The position numbers and the translations under genes were made by a program. Shown here one piece after another: positions 1 through 12,325 of a stretch of 64,000 nucleotides of DNA (positions are counted from its first letter, which is position 1; each line of letters begins with the position of its first letter). Origin of the DNA: Mesaphorura yosii (Eukaryota > Arthropoda > Collembola > Poduromorpha > Tullbergiidae); NCBI GenBank assembly GCA_009869945.1, contig WIXG01000172.1, positions 62,001 through 126,000 on the forward strand, written 5' to 3'. The notes under the pieces were generated by a model, which saw nothing but the letters and a program-made list of their open reading frames with translations, searched no databases and was not told the DNA's origin.

Positions 1-680
1 GCATGAGACGTTCGTTTTGAATTGATTCCAAAAGTTAATCTTCCCGTGTACAGGATGCGAATAAATCTGGGATTTTTTAACCTATTCATCCGATCGCCAT
101 ATTCTCAAGCTTACGCATAGATTCTGACATTGACTCGATTAATCAGTTGATTGATATGCTTCTTTCGAGGACGGATGACTTGAATGCTTTGAGATCACTC
201 CTATGCTTATCGCAGATGCTTCAGATCGATCACCACCGCTGCTGCTGCATTGATTGAGAGTTATCGCGATTGATACAATACTAATTACAGTTATAAATTA
301 TAATCACAGATTCCCAGCCCAGCAACCGTTGCATTATTAAGTTTGTCTTTATTACATAATTTTAAGAAGGGAAACAGCGGCTAGAGAATAATTTTAGTTG
401 AAGTTTATCCTCAGATTTTCAGGCAGCAAAAACTCAAACACTGCAAAATGCGCCGAAATCAATAATTTGTCGTGAAACGCCCCGCATGCATCACAACGTG
501 CTTCCTTGCAGTCACGTATCTCGTTCGCCTTTGTAGAGGCTCTTAATTATTGGCCATAACACTGATAGCGTTGTTTTGTGTAGCTTTTAGCAGATTCTAT
601 TGACTCTTGATTCATTTTATTATGAGCATATGTTAACAATGAAAATATTAAACTAATTAAACACAAGTTACAAATCTTGA
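1..680. other. Non-coding left edge
   Basis: I see no convincing coding sequence. The right part should be the 3' untranslated region of the minus-strand phosphatase gene: a minus-strand AATAAA lies at about 621-616, roughly 60 bp past its stop codon. Confidence 0.5.
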
Positions 681-1738
681 TCAATCGGTGTATGCAGACT
701 CTTTTGGGAATTTGACGTTCTTATTCGTCTCAAATTCCATCTGCGCCTCAATTTCATCAGCAGTGGTCCAGTACACGACCTTGCAATTTAGGACGATTGG
801 GCATTCACCCAGTCGCTTCTCAATAAGGGTTCCTTCCAGTGCGAATCCGCGACGGACGAAAAGCGTGTCTTCCGCTCCCAGGTACATGGCCGGGCATACA
901 TCGTTGAGTCCATCACCTACGTAGTATGTCTGAAAATATTGGAGTCCCTTGCATCAAAGAGACTCGACGCTGACGCTGGGCTCATACATGTGAAAATGGT
1001 CCTTGAGTCATCATGTATTTCGTCAGCGCCTTCCCTTTGCAAAGATTAAATGGACAGAGTCGGCAATCAGTTTGTTCTTCAAACGGGCGCAACTTCATGT
1101 AATTGATCGGATTCGGTTCATTTCCAGTTTGGATTGGGAGCATCGCTCGACTGTGAACACAATCTGAAATCAGCAGGTTAGCAATCCAGGCGGTAATAGA
1201 AGTTCTCACTTTGTGAAGACTTTATTCGGCTCGACATTCGGAACCAGTTTTGACATGATCGTGCTTATGAAGAAATCGTTCGAGTCGGAGATGATAATGA
1301 AATGGTTGTTTGGATCCTTCTCACGCGCTTCGCTTATCCGATGAATTAAATGCTCCATACCTTAAACAAACGAGCAAGAATCATCATCGTTGTGCCCTTG
1401 CAAATAATTTGCGGACCTTTCACAAACTCCAGCTGCTTCAGATGCTCTCGAATCTTGTCAATGTCATTGCCACGAGATCCAATGCACTTCATAACTTTGT
1501 CCTACGAACGAACTATTGTTTTAAAGCAATTTGGTGGTCACACGCAAATTCGGTCTTCTTTTTGTACCATCCAAGGGACCCAATTCTTGCCATTGTAAAA
1601 TTCGATAATGTCATCAGGAAGTGGTTCGGTTATCAGCTTCATAACAGCGGTGTCAGAATTTTCGTCGATTATCGTGTGGTCAAAGTCAAACGCGTACAAG
1701 TGATTCACTTTAGCGTGCAGCTTTCGCATTCTACGCAA
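681..1738 (-). CDS. PHOSPHO2: PHOSPHO1/2-like HAD phosphatase
   Basis: HAD-superfamily phosphatase of the PHOSPHO1/PHOSPHO2 family, whose members hydrolyse phosphoethanolamine/phosphocholine or pyridoxal phosphate. The N-terminus carries the nucleophile motif DFDHT followed by NSDT (about 1690-1665). A middle exon (about 1500-1365) is followed by a segment with IIISDSNDFF, the second HAD motif. A later exon holds the cysteine-rich CRLCPFNLCKGKAL, matching the family's CNRCPKNLCKK. The last exon begins near YYVGDGLNDVCPA, HAD motif IV, and ends at 681. About five short exons are needed. The start at 1738 places the catalytic Asp 18 residues from Met, a few more than usual. The next gene upstream, Ku80, is on the same strand, with nothing suggesting a shared function. 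Which substrate it uses cannot be read from the sequence. Confidence 0.85.
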
Positions 1739-2223
1739 CTGCCAATTATAATCGAAATGTCACACGGTTTTCACGATCTCCTTTTTTAATCTTGCTATAA
1801 GAGCAAAACCTACTTTCCTCTGGCGGCGTATGAAGTTTCTCAGCTCAAAACACATTTTGCTAGCCTTGTCGCGGATTTTTGGATTGTGGATGCTTGCTAA
1901 TACGAAATTTGTGTGAACGTTGGATTGGAACTTGGAACCCGAACCAATTCAGAAAATTTTGACCTTTCTAATACTTGGCTTGGCTGACGAATTAAGCAGA
2001 GCGGTATAGTTATTAGTAGAAGCCCGAGTAATTTAGACAGCAGCATGGTTGCTAGTTAAATGTTTGCAATGATCAGTCAAAAACATCAGTTGGCATGAGG
2101 TCATTACCTGAATACTGTAAGCATTCGTTCGTAACGTGCAAAAATTCATTCGTGATCTGGAGTTCGGTTGAGGATGTTTTTAAATTAGTGACATTAGCTT
2201 GTTAATACAATCTGGAATTTGTT

Positions 2224-5044
2224 TTACATAGAATAAAGTACTGCAGTTGTGTGAAGATGATGGCTGTTTATTTGCACCGGCTTTGGTAATCTGTATAAAA
2301 GAAATGCACAAGGCATTGGCATTAGAACGAAGTCCCCGGGTTGTTTCAGAGGTCGTCCAACTGTAAACGGAACAGAAATTACATTTATGAGTGAATGAGT
2401 CAGATCAGCCAGATAGTAACCACGACAGTTACATTCTGTACTTACCAAGTTATCGACATCAAATTGATCAGCGTTGAAAGCTTCTTCATTCAAGTTCTGG
2501 TCAACGTTCAAACTTGGTGGCTCCACCTTAATTTTCTTTTCTTCCTCCTCGGGCTGCTCTGAAGAACTCAAATTGCGTTTTCTGAAAACGTTCACTCCAG
2601 CCGCTCTTTCGGCTCCTTTTGTTTCGATTTCTCGACACGGGAAGGTCAGACACAATTGCTTTTGAACACTGGGAGGAGGTTCCATGACGGCCGAATTTTG
2701 TTTAACCAAAGCATCAAAATATGCCAGAATATTGTCCGCTTTCTTTGGGTCGAACGTTTCTACAGCTGACGTGGTTGGCTTGCCCACAATTTTATTGGCG
2801 ATATTCTCGCGGAACTGTTGAACTGCTGGATCGACTGGCCCGCCGAATGGTACAAATGTGTCGATCGATCGCGACATGATAAATTGATCCATTAAAGTGT
2901 CTTTGTCGCTCATGTTGGTTTCAATTTCCTCGGGCTTGAATAACAGTGGAAACTTCGGCATTGTGATATCGTCGGCGAAGCAGAGATTCACGTACACCAG
3001 GCACTATAATTGGGAAATGCGGAAATCAATTTTGCAAATGTTTCATTTCTAATTAGGAAGCTGTTAGAGCTATTGACTTACTTTTCGTTTAAGGTCAGGA
3101 GCTAAAACTCCAATGGACAACTTTGCGTTCTTTTGTCTTATCTTACGAACAACTGCAACTTTGCCACTGTCGTGCAAGACTTGAACAAGGGCAGTAAATA
3201 TTAAATCCGAATCCTAAAAGGTCAATGATCAATTTTCACATTCCGTCATACAGACTATAGCAAGAAAGAATCAACCTTTTCTCCTTTCTTCGCAAAGAAT
3301 AAATCTGATCCTTCATCCACCAAGTAGTAAGGAATAATTTGCTCCTTGGGACAAAACAGTAATACTTTGAAGCATTTTTCGCCGGTGGTGTAACTCTCAC
3401 TCTGCTGAATTTCTGAAGGATAATTTGACAGTAATTATTAACCACTTTCTTCCAGCAATGTTCGGCGGTTCGATTGAAACTTACCGTCGAATGAAACCAA
3501 TTTGTCCCCGTAATAATATCCATTCACAACATTTTCGGGGTTAACAATTGTGCCATCATTTTGTTCCCAGCGTTCTTCCTTGCTAATTACTTTCGAGGCC
3601 AATTCAACTTCAATTGCATCTTGTTTCTGTGCTTCTGGTCTGAAGCTGGACCCGACGGCACCAGTTCCAGTTAGTGCAACAGCGCTCGTGGATGATGTAG
3701 ACTCATTTGAAGATGTTGGTGCAGGCACTTTTTCAACCGCCTTCATAAGTGCCTGCTTCGTTTCACTTGATTTATTCTTTCTGGAGCAAACATATCCCGA
3801 GACATTCAAAGTTAAATCAGCCCCAATTTCCATTGTGATATTCCAAGGCGTTGGTCGAACTGCTTTCTTGCACACGGCGTTGTTCAATTCGGCACGAACA
3901 TCATCAAAGGGAAGAATTGAAACGTATTCACCATTCTCACACTCGTCCTTAAGAGCTTGAAGGTTAGCAGACTGAAATTCCGTAAACTTGCCTTCGGGTA
4001 CACTGAGAATTTAAAGAACCCGATCATTATTGAATGAGCACAAATGCGCAGACGTCTAGAACGACTTACACAAAATTGACGTAGACCTTTTCGGCAGTGA
4101 TATTCTTAACCAACTTTGCAATTTCTCCCTCTGGGAGCTTTGTTTTGAATTCGCTAAAGAATAGAATCTTCTTTACATTGTAATTGTCTTCCCTAAAAAG
4201 TAGAATTTGTAATATAAGTGAGACCTTTGGAATTTGAAAACTAATTATTTTAGAAGCTTCAAAGAACTACTCTGCTTCGGCATCCATTAAGGCGAATACC
4301 GTCGAAAATGCTTCTAAAATCGATCTCTTCGCAGACCGCGATCGGGGGTCAGTATCTGCTTGTAGGAAAGCTTCAAGCTCCCGAAGCGTATCCCAATTAA
4401 TACCACTGAACCCGAGTTTGTCGACCGCGTCTATTCTCAGAAGTGATAGCGCATCTCTACTGACTGAAAATATCTAAGGTTCAGAAAATATTCATTAACC
4501 TAGGGCTCAAATCAAGCACACGTGTAAAATTGTATCATATACCAGTCCTCACCTTCTGTTGGATACACTGACGAAGAAGTGCCCCGACATCATGTTTAAA
4601 AGTTCCAGTAGTATTGATTTCATTGCCAAAATCAACTGCATACACGAGCAGAGCCTACGTAGAGCAGCAGAAAGATTAATTTTAACATCTACCTGCCTGC
4701 AGCTGAATGAGGGGCATTTATTTATGGTCATGAGTTAATTACCTTCTCCTCAGGATCGGCTTCTTTCCTCTTCGTCAGTGAAGATACCTTAGACGTAGGC
4801 GTGAAGTACACACTTCTATCCATTTTCTTGACCAAATCCAGAAAACCAAGGACCACGTCAGCCTTCAAGATACATTTAATCTAAAAACTGCACTAAAATG
4901 CGATCTACTCTAGCTAAAGCTTATAATTAATAATTATAATAAAAGATAACTTCTGACTCCGTGCAGTGAATAGGATGAAAACGCTTCTTGTTTCGAGACA
5001 GAAGTCAAGTGGATACACACTTGAGCCGACTTCGCTCTGTTCAT
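2224..5044 (-). CDS. XRCC5: Ku80 (XRCC5) DNA end-binding subunit
   Basis: Larger subunit of the Ku heterodimer, which binds broken DNA ends for non-homologous end joining. Exons in order from the right: a proposed first exon starting MNRAKSAQVCIHL (ATG at 5044; phase-0 join across a ~95 bp intron), ADVVLGFLDLVKK (about 4869-4743), ALLVYAVDFGN (4654-4553), then SRDALSLLRIDAVDKL and KKILFFSEFKTKLP, all vWA-like. The core Ku beta-barrel follows: RPTPWNITMEIGADLTLNVS and YYYGDKLVSFD (family: GFRYGSDIVPF), then SGKVAVVRKIRQKNAKLSIG and LVYVNLCFADD, as in Ku80 rather than Ku70. The C-terminal part is acidic, has a KKIKVEPP stretch, and ends shortly after a PGDF segment. It appears to lack most of the helical C-terminal domain of vertebrate Ku80 that leads to the DNA-PKcs-binding tail. 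Sequence is divergent. The first exon is the least certain part. Confidence 0.82.
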
Positions 5045-5696
5045 ATTGAATTAGCAAGGAAACGCATCTTCTGTCTCCTTCCTCTCATCTTGTTGGTTTT
5101 GGCCGTGCTTGGTTGAGATCGGCGGACTGCGAACGCGAATTAATCCGTCGGACCGCTTCCCATTAGAACGAGCATCCCCATGAATGAGTCACCGTCCACA
5201 TGCCGTGTCGAAGAGGTTTTATAACTCATTGTTTGCAAATATTTATGCAATTTCCATACTGGAATTTCCTTGAGACGCCTTTCTACGTTGATGGTCATCA
5301 AAATGCACATTTGTACAAGCTTTATGTAAGTTTAGTCATGAAGAATGATTAAGCAGGCCGGAATCCGTCACCAAGCTGAGCATGCCCATGATCTTAGCTC
5401 ATAAATTCATGATTAAGTACTTTTCATCCAATCTATCTTTCCCTTCGTTTCTACTTTTATTATGGAAATTCAATTGAACGCGTGGGATGTGAAGCTCCAC
5501 GCGCGTCGCATTCTTCTGACTAGAAAATTCTTCTCTGGGTTGAATTATCTTGCCAATTTGCATCAATTTGATGATGGGGCAATCGAGTCATCGTGTTCGG
5601 AAGGAAATTGGCAGTCTCGTCAAGGCGTCATAACGGAAACAATCTTCGTGTTCGAGGCGTGGGTTCCCCGAAATCGCTCCTCTGTGATTCCTGCGA
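4871..5696. other. Divergent intergenic region Ku80 / gustatory receptor
   Basis: Apart from the proposed Ku80 first exon near 5044-4962, I see only intergenic sequence here, expected to hold the promoters of both flanking genes. The reading frame open from 5462 on the plus strand is out of frame with the receptor and looks fortuitous. Confidence 0.4.
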
Positions 5697-7207
5697 ATGT
5701 CGGTGCCCAGCCGCCCGCAGATGGAGAATCCAGTTCATTACCTGCACATGTATTTCTTTATGGCCTATTACGTCGGCGCAGTACCCTTTCGACTGAAACG
5801 AGACACCGAAACTGGATTAATGGAGATTCACGAGAATATTTTCCAAAAGGTACAGTGAATGACATTCTCGCGTCGGAGTAGAGATATACTTGAACTAGGA
5901 ACCTTTCCTCCTTTCCAGGTTATTTGTGCTGCGATTCAACTGTACGGGCTGTATCAATTCATTCCTGCCCTGCTCGTGATAGATTTGTTCAACACCGAAA
6001 ACAATTCCATCGCCGTATTTGACCTGTCTGCAATCTTTGCCGGAATTGGGTACCAAATCGCGCTGATTCATGCCCTTTGGTTTCGCAAGCAAACATTTCT
6101 CGATATCTGCGATGAAGTGCATGGAGATGAGCTTCTCATTGCACGAATCGGTGGTAAACGAAAAGTAATGCACACATTCTGCTTCAGATAGCAAGCAATC
6201 AGTGTCAGTCAAATGATTCAACTCGTCCGTTTTCAGATTCAAGTTGTGATGATCATTCTCGGATTCGTCTTTGGTCTCACGGCCATCTTTTACGTGGTCA
6301 TGGCCAGCGGCCTTGTGAAATCCTACGAGTATAGCCCACGCGCAGCATTTGAGGAGTATGTGAATCGAGCTCGGCTAATGATGATCTGGTCACCCCAGAA
6401 AATTAAACCGGACGAGGCCTTCACACCTTTGAACTACGCACTAACGAGTATTTACCTGGTCCTGAAAGTGCTCAGCAGAATTCAGTTCCACTTCTCTGAC
6501 CTCAGCATTTTGCTGTTTGCCATGATGCTTCATCATTTGGCACGGGATTTCGTTCAGCACATGAAAACGGGTGGTGTCAGCACTGGAGTCTCATTCGAAA
6601 AGGTCAGAATTGACAGGCGGGTCTAAAATTCTGCTGCTTCACTTTAATTTTGCACTGTTGCTTCGCAGATGCATAACCACTTTAACGCAATCAAGAGTAT
6701 TGTGGAGTCAATCAATAATGTTTACGGTGGAGTATTTTTGTGGTGGATCTTCGAGTCCATGCCTTACTACGCCGGGCACTTTGACGAAATATTTCGGAAT
6801 CCGGACCCGCTTCAGCAAGTGCGGCATGCCCTGTACTTTATCGATTACATGTGCATACTCGTAATCGCTGCGGACGGTCACTGCAAAATTGGTCAGTTCA
6901 AAGACTGGTTGTCGGACGAAGAAAATTATGCAGTGATTGACATCGGACACTTGACCGTCCTCCTTAACGAATTATCGCAGCATTCGATCGGAATCAATTG
7001 CAAGGACTTCATCACAATTCATTACGATTTCTTCGGTGCTGTGAGTTCAGACATTTTTAATCCTTTGACAGTCAAGATTTGAAAGGAAATGCATGCATGT
7101 TTTTCTTTATCACTTAGATGGTGAGCCTCATTTTAACGTACGCGATTATCGTCGTAGAATTTCGATCGGGTGGAGCGAGCTTCTCGGCCTATAACAATAT
7201 ATTGTAA
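5697..7207 (+). CDS. Gustatory receptor (7tm_7 family)
   Basis: Seven-transmembrane chemosensory receptor of the arthropod gustatory family, a ligand-gated cation channel in sensory neuron membranes. Five exons join in frame: 5697-5849, 5919-6150, 6244-6602, 6669-7040 and 7118-7207, giving 401 residues, a normal size. Exon 1 encodes MYFFMAYYVGAVPFRLKRD, a typical first helix and loop. The last exon carries the family signature TYxxxxxQF as TYAIIVVEF, with Glu in place of Gln. Just before it, SIGINCKDFITIHYDFFG matches the usual end of TM6. The start at 5697 is chosen because an in-frame stop lies 12 bases upstream; a second in-frame Met follows eight codons later. Its stop codon is 20 bp from that of the opposing aminopeptidase gene. 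The ligand cannot be predicted. Confidence 0.85.
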
Positions 7208-7227
7208 CCATTCTCCCTTTTATAATT

Positions 7228-10200
7228 TTATAATCGAATCTGGTAGTAAATGTGATTCTGGAGCCAGTTGTTGATCGGCTCATAAAACCGGACAACCCAG
7301 TCGTGATTGTGCCGCACTCTTTGCATGGACGTCGTGAACTGCTTCTTGCTCGCTTCCATTACCTCCTGATCAGCCTTTGATTTCATTCCTTCTGTGTACG
7401 TGTTGACTAAATCCTCCATCTGCCTCAACTCAACTTGTGAGTGGAGGTAGTAGCTGAGAATTGTTACAATGTCAGTGACTGGAACGTCCGTGCCCTCGTG
7501 ACCGTCACTGTCAACTTCTCCGGCACTGTTGACAACACGATTCATGTCGTACGTCTTCTCGTAGAGAAAATCCATGAGCACTTCACGAGAAGCGGGCGAA
7601 CTGCTGGCGAAGTTCTCGTATATTCGGTTGATGCTCTTTTTGTCGTAACCGGCCGCGACCAGCATGGTTGGCTTCATTGTTTCATGCAGCAGCCTGAAGA
7701 CAAAAACAAATTGTCCAGGAATTGCCCAATGCCAATTCCCAATCCGACTTCTGTGTCCCTTTGTTTACCTCCTCAGCAAATCTTTCTCCTTCGTGCATGA
7801 AAGTGCTGCCAGCAATGCTTGTTTTCTCGTAGGACTTGTAATGGGATTCTTGCCTTCAACCTCATAAAATTCGAGTACTTTATCCCATGCTGTCTTTCCC
7901 TTCACCTTGATGCTTCCGCAGAGGACTGCCGCTTGCAAGTCGGTTGGGATTCTGCATATTGTTTGACGCAAATTACAGAAAATGTTGAGTAAATTAAAGC
8001 ATTGACTTGAGCATTTAAGCATTTTTGCTTACTTATTGCCGACCGGATCTTTGACCCAAGCATCGAAGAGTTTCTCGGTGTACTTGAGGCTTCCCTCATC
8101 TTCCAGCACAACTGCGAACCCAAGCAAATGGCTTCGTGCAAGGACTGTGGTTCCCTTCTCGCCCGGCTTCTGTTCGAATCCGAGTTTGTTCAGGGCCGAA
8201 TTCACACGTGCGGTGAGATAAATCTGTGCGCGAGAGGAAATAATTAGCATGTGCATTTCGAGATTGATTGGACGCATTTCAGCCCGCATTATGAACCTGA
8301 AGTTTGTTGTACGCCTCAGTTTTCCCGAATAATCGCAGCGTCTTTCTGAAGTTGGAGTATGTCGTTGCCCAAACATTATATTCAGTCTCCTCGCCGAGAT
8401 AAAGCGTAAAATCCAGCGCATTGTTGATGTGGGTGTAATCTATTTCCGAAGTCAGTCATGGTTAGTTAATAACTTCCGAGTAGACAATTGCAGCTCACCA
8501 GAAAATGCAAGTGTAAAATAGTCATCAATGAATTGCGCACGAGCAGGCGGACTCATGACGGAATGCCCGGTGGATAATTGCTGGAGAATTCTTGATGTCA
8601 TCTCCTCGTCGTAAAGAACTCGGTAGAAACCTAGCCAAAAATACAGGCTTTGTATTTTCTCATTGCGTTGTCCAAAGTACGGACATTTTAGGCAGTACCT
8701 GCAGCCTTCGGATTCACTGCAATCCATTTGCGATTGGTCACGTCCAAGTTATAATACATTTTCGTCTTAGAAGTGCTTGGAATCCAGAAAAGTTCAGATT
8801 GACCTTCGTCCGAAGCAACCTTCACTGGGACCCACCAACTTTGAGCTGGTGCACTCTTGATACTTGGTGTGTCGCTGCTGTTTACCGCAGCTGGCGCAGA
8901 TTTTTCAGAATATTGGAACGGCTCCTTCAAAAAAGATCACAAGGTTCACGGTGCACGATCCATGCGTACTGTTTCAAAGGACCATGCCTCAAACCTCACC
9001 TGAGTCAGCAATAGCCCTTCTTCGGCCATCTTGATCCTGACCAGCGGATAACCTTTCTGCAGGGTCCATGTGTCCATGATTGTGCCCAGGGTTTGGTATG
9101 AGTTTGCCAGCGTTGGGTCGTATTGAAGGGCGATCTCGTTCAGGACTGAGTAGAGATCATTTTGATGCGCATTTCCAAAAGCACTAAATACGCACGGACA
9201 GTTGTTAAACTTTCGTCAAGCCGTCAATGCCTGTCCGTACCACTGACTTACAATTTCTTAAGATACGCTCGAAGACCAGCTTGGAGCACCTTTTCGCCAA
9301 GGAAATCCTCCATCATTTTGATAACGGACGATCCCTAAACGGGACTATTAACTCAAATATCCTGTACATGTAAGTCCAACTTAACTAGGAAGTTTACCTT
9401 TGAGTACGTAATTCTATCAAAATAAGCGACGTCAGGATTCGTATCGTTGACAATCGGATGTGAAGTTTCTGGAATTTGGTCATTCAGCAGTGCGATTTGT
9501 AGTTTATTCGTCCCGAACATGTTCCATACGGCATATTCAGGGGACACCGCGTGAATGCCCAGATTCTCTACGTACGACGCAAATCCTTCGTTCAGATAAA
9601 TCTGGGACCAGGTTCGGCAAGTCACCAAGTCCCCAAACCACTGGTGGGCGAGTTCGTGGCCAATCACTCCCGTGATGTCCAACCGCTCACGTTCGCTGGA
9701 CTTGCCTGGGAAGTACAGCAGATACGGATACCGGTACAGGTTCAGGCCGTAGTTCTCCATCGCCCCGGCTCCAAAATGCGGGATAGCAGCGGAATCCATT
9801 TTAGGCAGCGGATACTCAATGTCAAAGTAAGACTCGTAGAAGTTTAGGATTTTTGCAGCGACTTCTGCTCCTAACACCCCGCCTTCAGCATCAATCTGAT
9901 GTTTAGCTGCCCAGACGCGGACTGGCTTCCCATTGAACAGCGAAGGGTCGGCCGTCGCGCTCGTAAATTCGGAAACGGTAAGCGCAAGCAAGTACGTTGA
10001 CATTTTGACTGCAGTTGTGTTGTAATGGTCCCAGTACCAGCCATCGAGGCCCTTTCTGCAGACATAAACATGAATTCAGGATTCATTAGTAAAAAATCTA
10101 GAGTCAGGACGAAATTCTCATTCGTATTACATTGGCTCTGTCTTGTAGACTTCCATGTTGCTGAGAGTGTTGTACTTTTCCCGTCGTCCAATGCTAATTT

Positions 10201-10976
10201 CGAATGTCGCCTTCTGATCAGGGTAGTCAAAGCTTGGAAATGACTGCCGGGCGTCTTTCGGTTCGAAATGCGTGGCAACCAGGTACTTCATCTCACTTGT
10301 GGCTGGATCCGTGTAATTACTCAAATATATTCCTGACAACCTGTCCCTGAACACTTTGGCCACGTAATCCATGCGAAGCTGATAAAATTCTCCAGACACA
10401 AGCTCCGTTGTCAGTTCGATTATGTACTCTTTGTTGGATTCATCGAAGGTTTGTGATTTTATCTTCAGAGGCTGTGGATTGTCTCCTTTCGTTGGGACAA
10501 CCTGTCACAGGACAAAATGCTATGAGCATGACGCAAACAGTCAATAAGATTAGTCTTCTAACCTTTACAGACGTTGTGTCAATATTGATCAAGACCGAAT
10601 TCAGCACGATTTTGTTTGTGGCCGTCACCGCTTCAATCAAAATGTCTGCCGAGCTCGGAATCGTGAACCGGCTCGCTTCGTCGTCTGCCGGGTCAAAAAT
10701 CGGACGAATTTTGTAGTTGTAATGAATTGGCTTCACAGAATAGTCTTCCTGGCCATTGGTATAGGGAGTCACAACGTCCTGAGCTGAACCCAAATGATTC
10801 CCAGCTGGTCCTGTCTGCGTCTGTGAGTCTTTAGATTCATGTTTGTCTTCCGGGAGCAACGTGAACGGGCTTCGCACGACGTACGGATTCACGATGATGT
10901 CCTGCGAATTCACGCTCACGTCAACGCAAGTTTTTAATACGATTACGATTTTAAGAAGCAGCCGAATAAACTCCAT
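7228..10976 (-). CDS. M1 family aminopeptidase (aminopeptidase N-like)
   Basis: Zinc metallopeptidase that removes N-terminal residues from peptides. It begins with a signal peptide or signal anchor (MEFIRLLLKIVIVLK) and a roughly 60-residue polar stretch. The N-terminal M1 domain follows (DARQSFPSFDYPDQKATFEI, about 10250-10190). The catalytic exon (about 10003-9398) holds the exopeptidase motif GAMEN, the zinc motif HELAHQWFGD and the third zinc ligand in LNEGFASY. The next exon boundary is at ITYSK|GSSVIKMMEDFL, containing the transition-state Tyr. An ERAP1_C-like helical domain fills 9180-7228 over several exons. The C-terminus (LQNHIYYQIRL) shows no clear GPI signal, so the protein is secreted or N-terminally anchored. 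The residues flanking the zinc motif (DLVTCRTWSQIY) differ from the common NLVTMKWWNDLW, so this is a divergent paralogue, but all catalytic residues are present. Confidence 0.92.
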
Positions 10977-12325
10977 TCTTGTCTGAAATTGAGTTCAGGA
11001 AGCAATCAAGTCAACAGTAGAGGAGGGCTGTAAGGAAAGGCCGCGATGCGGAATCTGCGTGACGAGGAGCGACTGAGTAAATGAATCGGAGCAGTCGGAG
11101 GTTCTGACAACATTGTTCACGATTGATTACAGTTATTCAGACATTCTATTAATAATTATAACCTCCTGGCCTGACCAGAAGAATTGAGTGGCTATTAATA
11201 CAAATTACGGTACGGTATTCAGCGGAATCTCTCCAGTCCAGTGCACGAAGGAAACGCTGCTCATATAATCCATATCATGTGCCGGTGCCTGACAAGTGCC
11301 ATAACGGCTTTCATCGTTCAATTTTGAGAAAGCTGATTACAATCAAGCTGCGGCGTTGGCATTGGCTGAGGACAAGGCTTCACAAATAAAATGCGTCGTC
11401 TCAATGCAGCTTCTTGGAATTAACCGATTAATAAGGCAATTAAATATGAGAATGCCTGGAAAATGCAATGCTAGACAATTAGATTGGCCAGACTTTGGGC
11501 GCTTTCAATGAACGCATAATGCATTATGCAATTTATGCAATCTGCTGCAGCAATTAAAAGATGAATGACCGCATTCATCTGCATCACATCATTTGCAGTC
11601 TGCAACCTGCACCAAGGTTTTCACAGGCAGAGCGTTCAGAGGCAAATTGAGATCCACGCTCTGAAGTCCAAGTCGGATTCTTCCAGTTTGAGGCAATCTT
11701 CCTTAGAAATCCGTGTAATCTTCTCATACTTCATGCCATCATTCCCTGTAAAATCGACATTCACGTGTAACGTGCTAACGTGCAGTGCATTGCGTGGGCA
11801 GTGGAAGTGGAATGTAGGACAAAGTCGTAGCTAACTGAAGGCACAAGGCACTGCTCACTCGGAAGAAAACGAACAGATGAGCAGCGAACACAAACATGCG
11901 AGCCAGTGCCAGCAAGTAGCAAGTGTTTACCAGATGAGACGAGAACACAAGAGCCGAGCCTGAATTGAACCACTACTGCCACGACACGAGCTATTTTTAC
12001 ATTTCATAACAACGTTACGTTACATCTTTCCGGGACACATCCGAGTGCGAGTCGCGAATGCAACTGTTAACACTTGACTTGACTTGAAGTTTCCATCTTG
12101 TCTGTGATAAATATGACTAACGCTTTTATTTTATTCGAAATACTGGCAGTACGGCTTTAGAGGGTGAAATTTAATTATTTGATGCAGGTATAAAGAGATT
12201 GTCAACACCGGATTGAACGACTGACAGATTCGTGTTCGTTTACTAGTTCATTCAATTAACGTGCAAAGTGCAGGCAGTGTTCGTTTTTTTGCAATACCAA
12301 CAAAAACTCGATTCGCAATATCGCG
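10977..12325. other. Divergent intergenic region
   Basis: This separates the start of the aminopeptidase gene (-) from the start of the GrpB-GNAT gene (+). I find no supported coding region. It should hold both promoters and 5' untranslated regions. The open frames at 11565-11982 show no family resemblance. Confidence 0.4.
12189..12194 (+). promoter_or_regulatory. Possible TATA box of the GrpB-GNAT gene
   Basis: TATAAA lies 137 bp upstream of the ATG at 12326, leaving room for a ~105 base leader if transcription starts about 30 bp downstream. The sequence match is simple and could be chance in AT-rich DNA. Confidence 0.35.

Noticed and set aside
2224-4870. Ku70 rather than Ku80
   Set aside because: YYYGDKLVSFD, LVYVNLCFADD and the segment after it align with Ku80; no SAP domain is seen at the C-terminus.
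5462-5881. 139-codon open frame at the start of the receptor gene
   Set aside because: It overlaps the receptor's first exon in a different frame; the third frame gives the family-like MYFFMAYYVGAVPFRLKRD and phase-compatible splicing.
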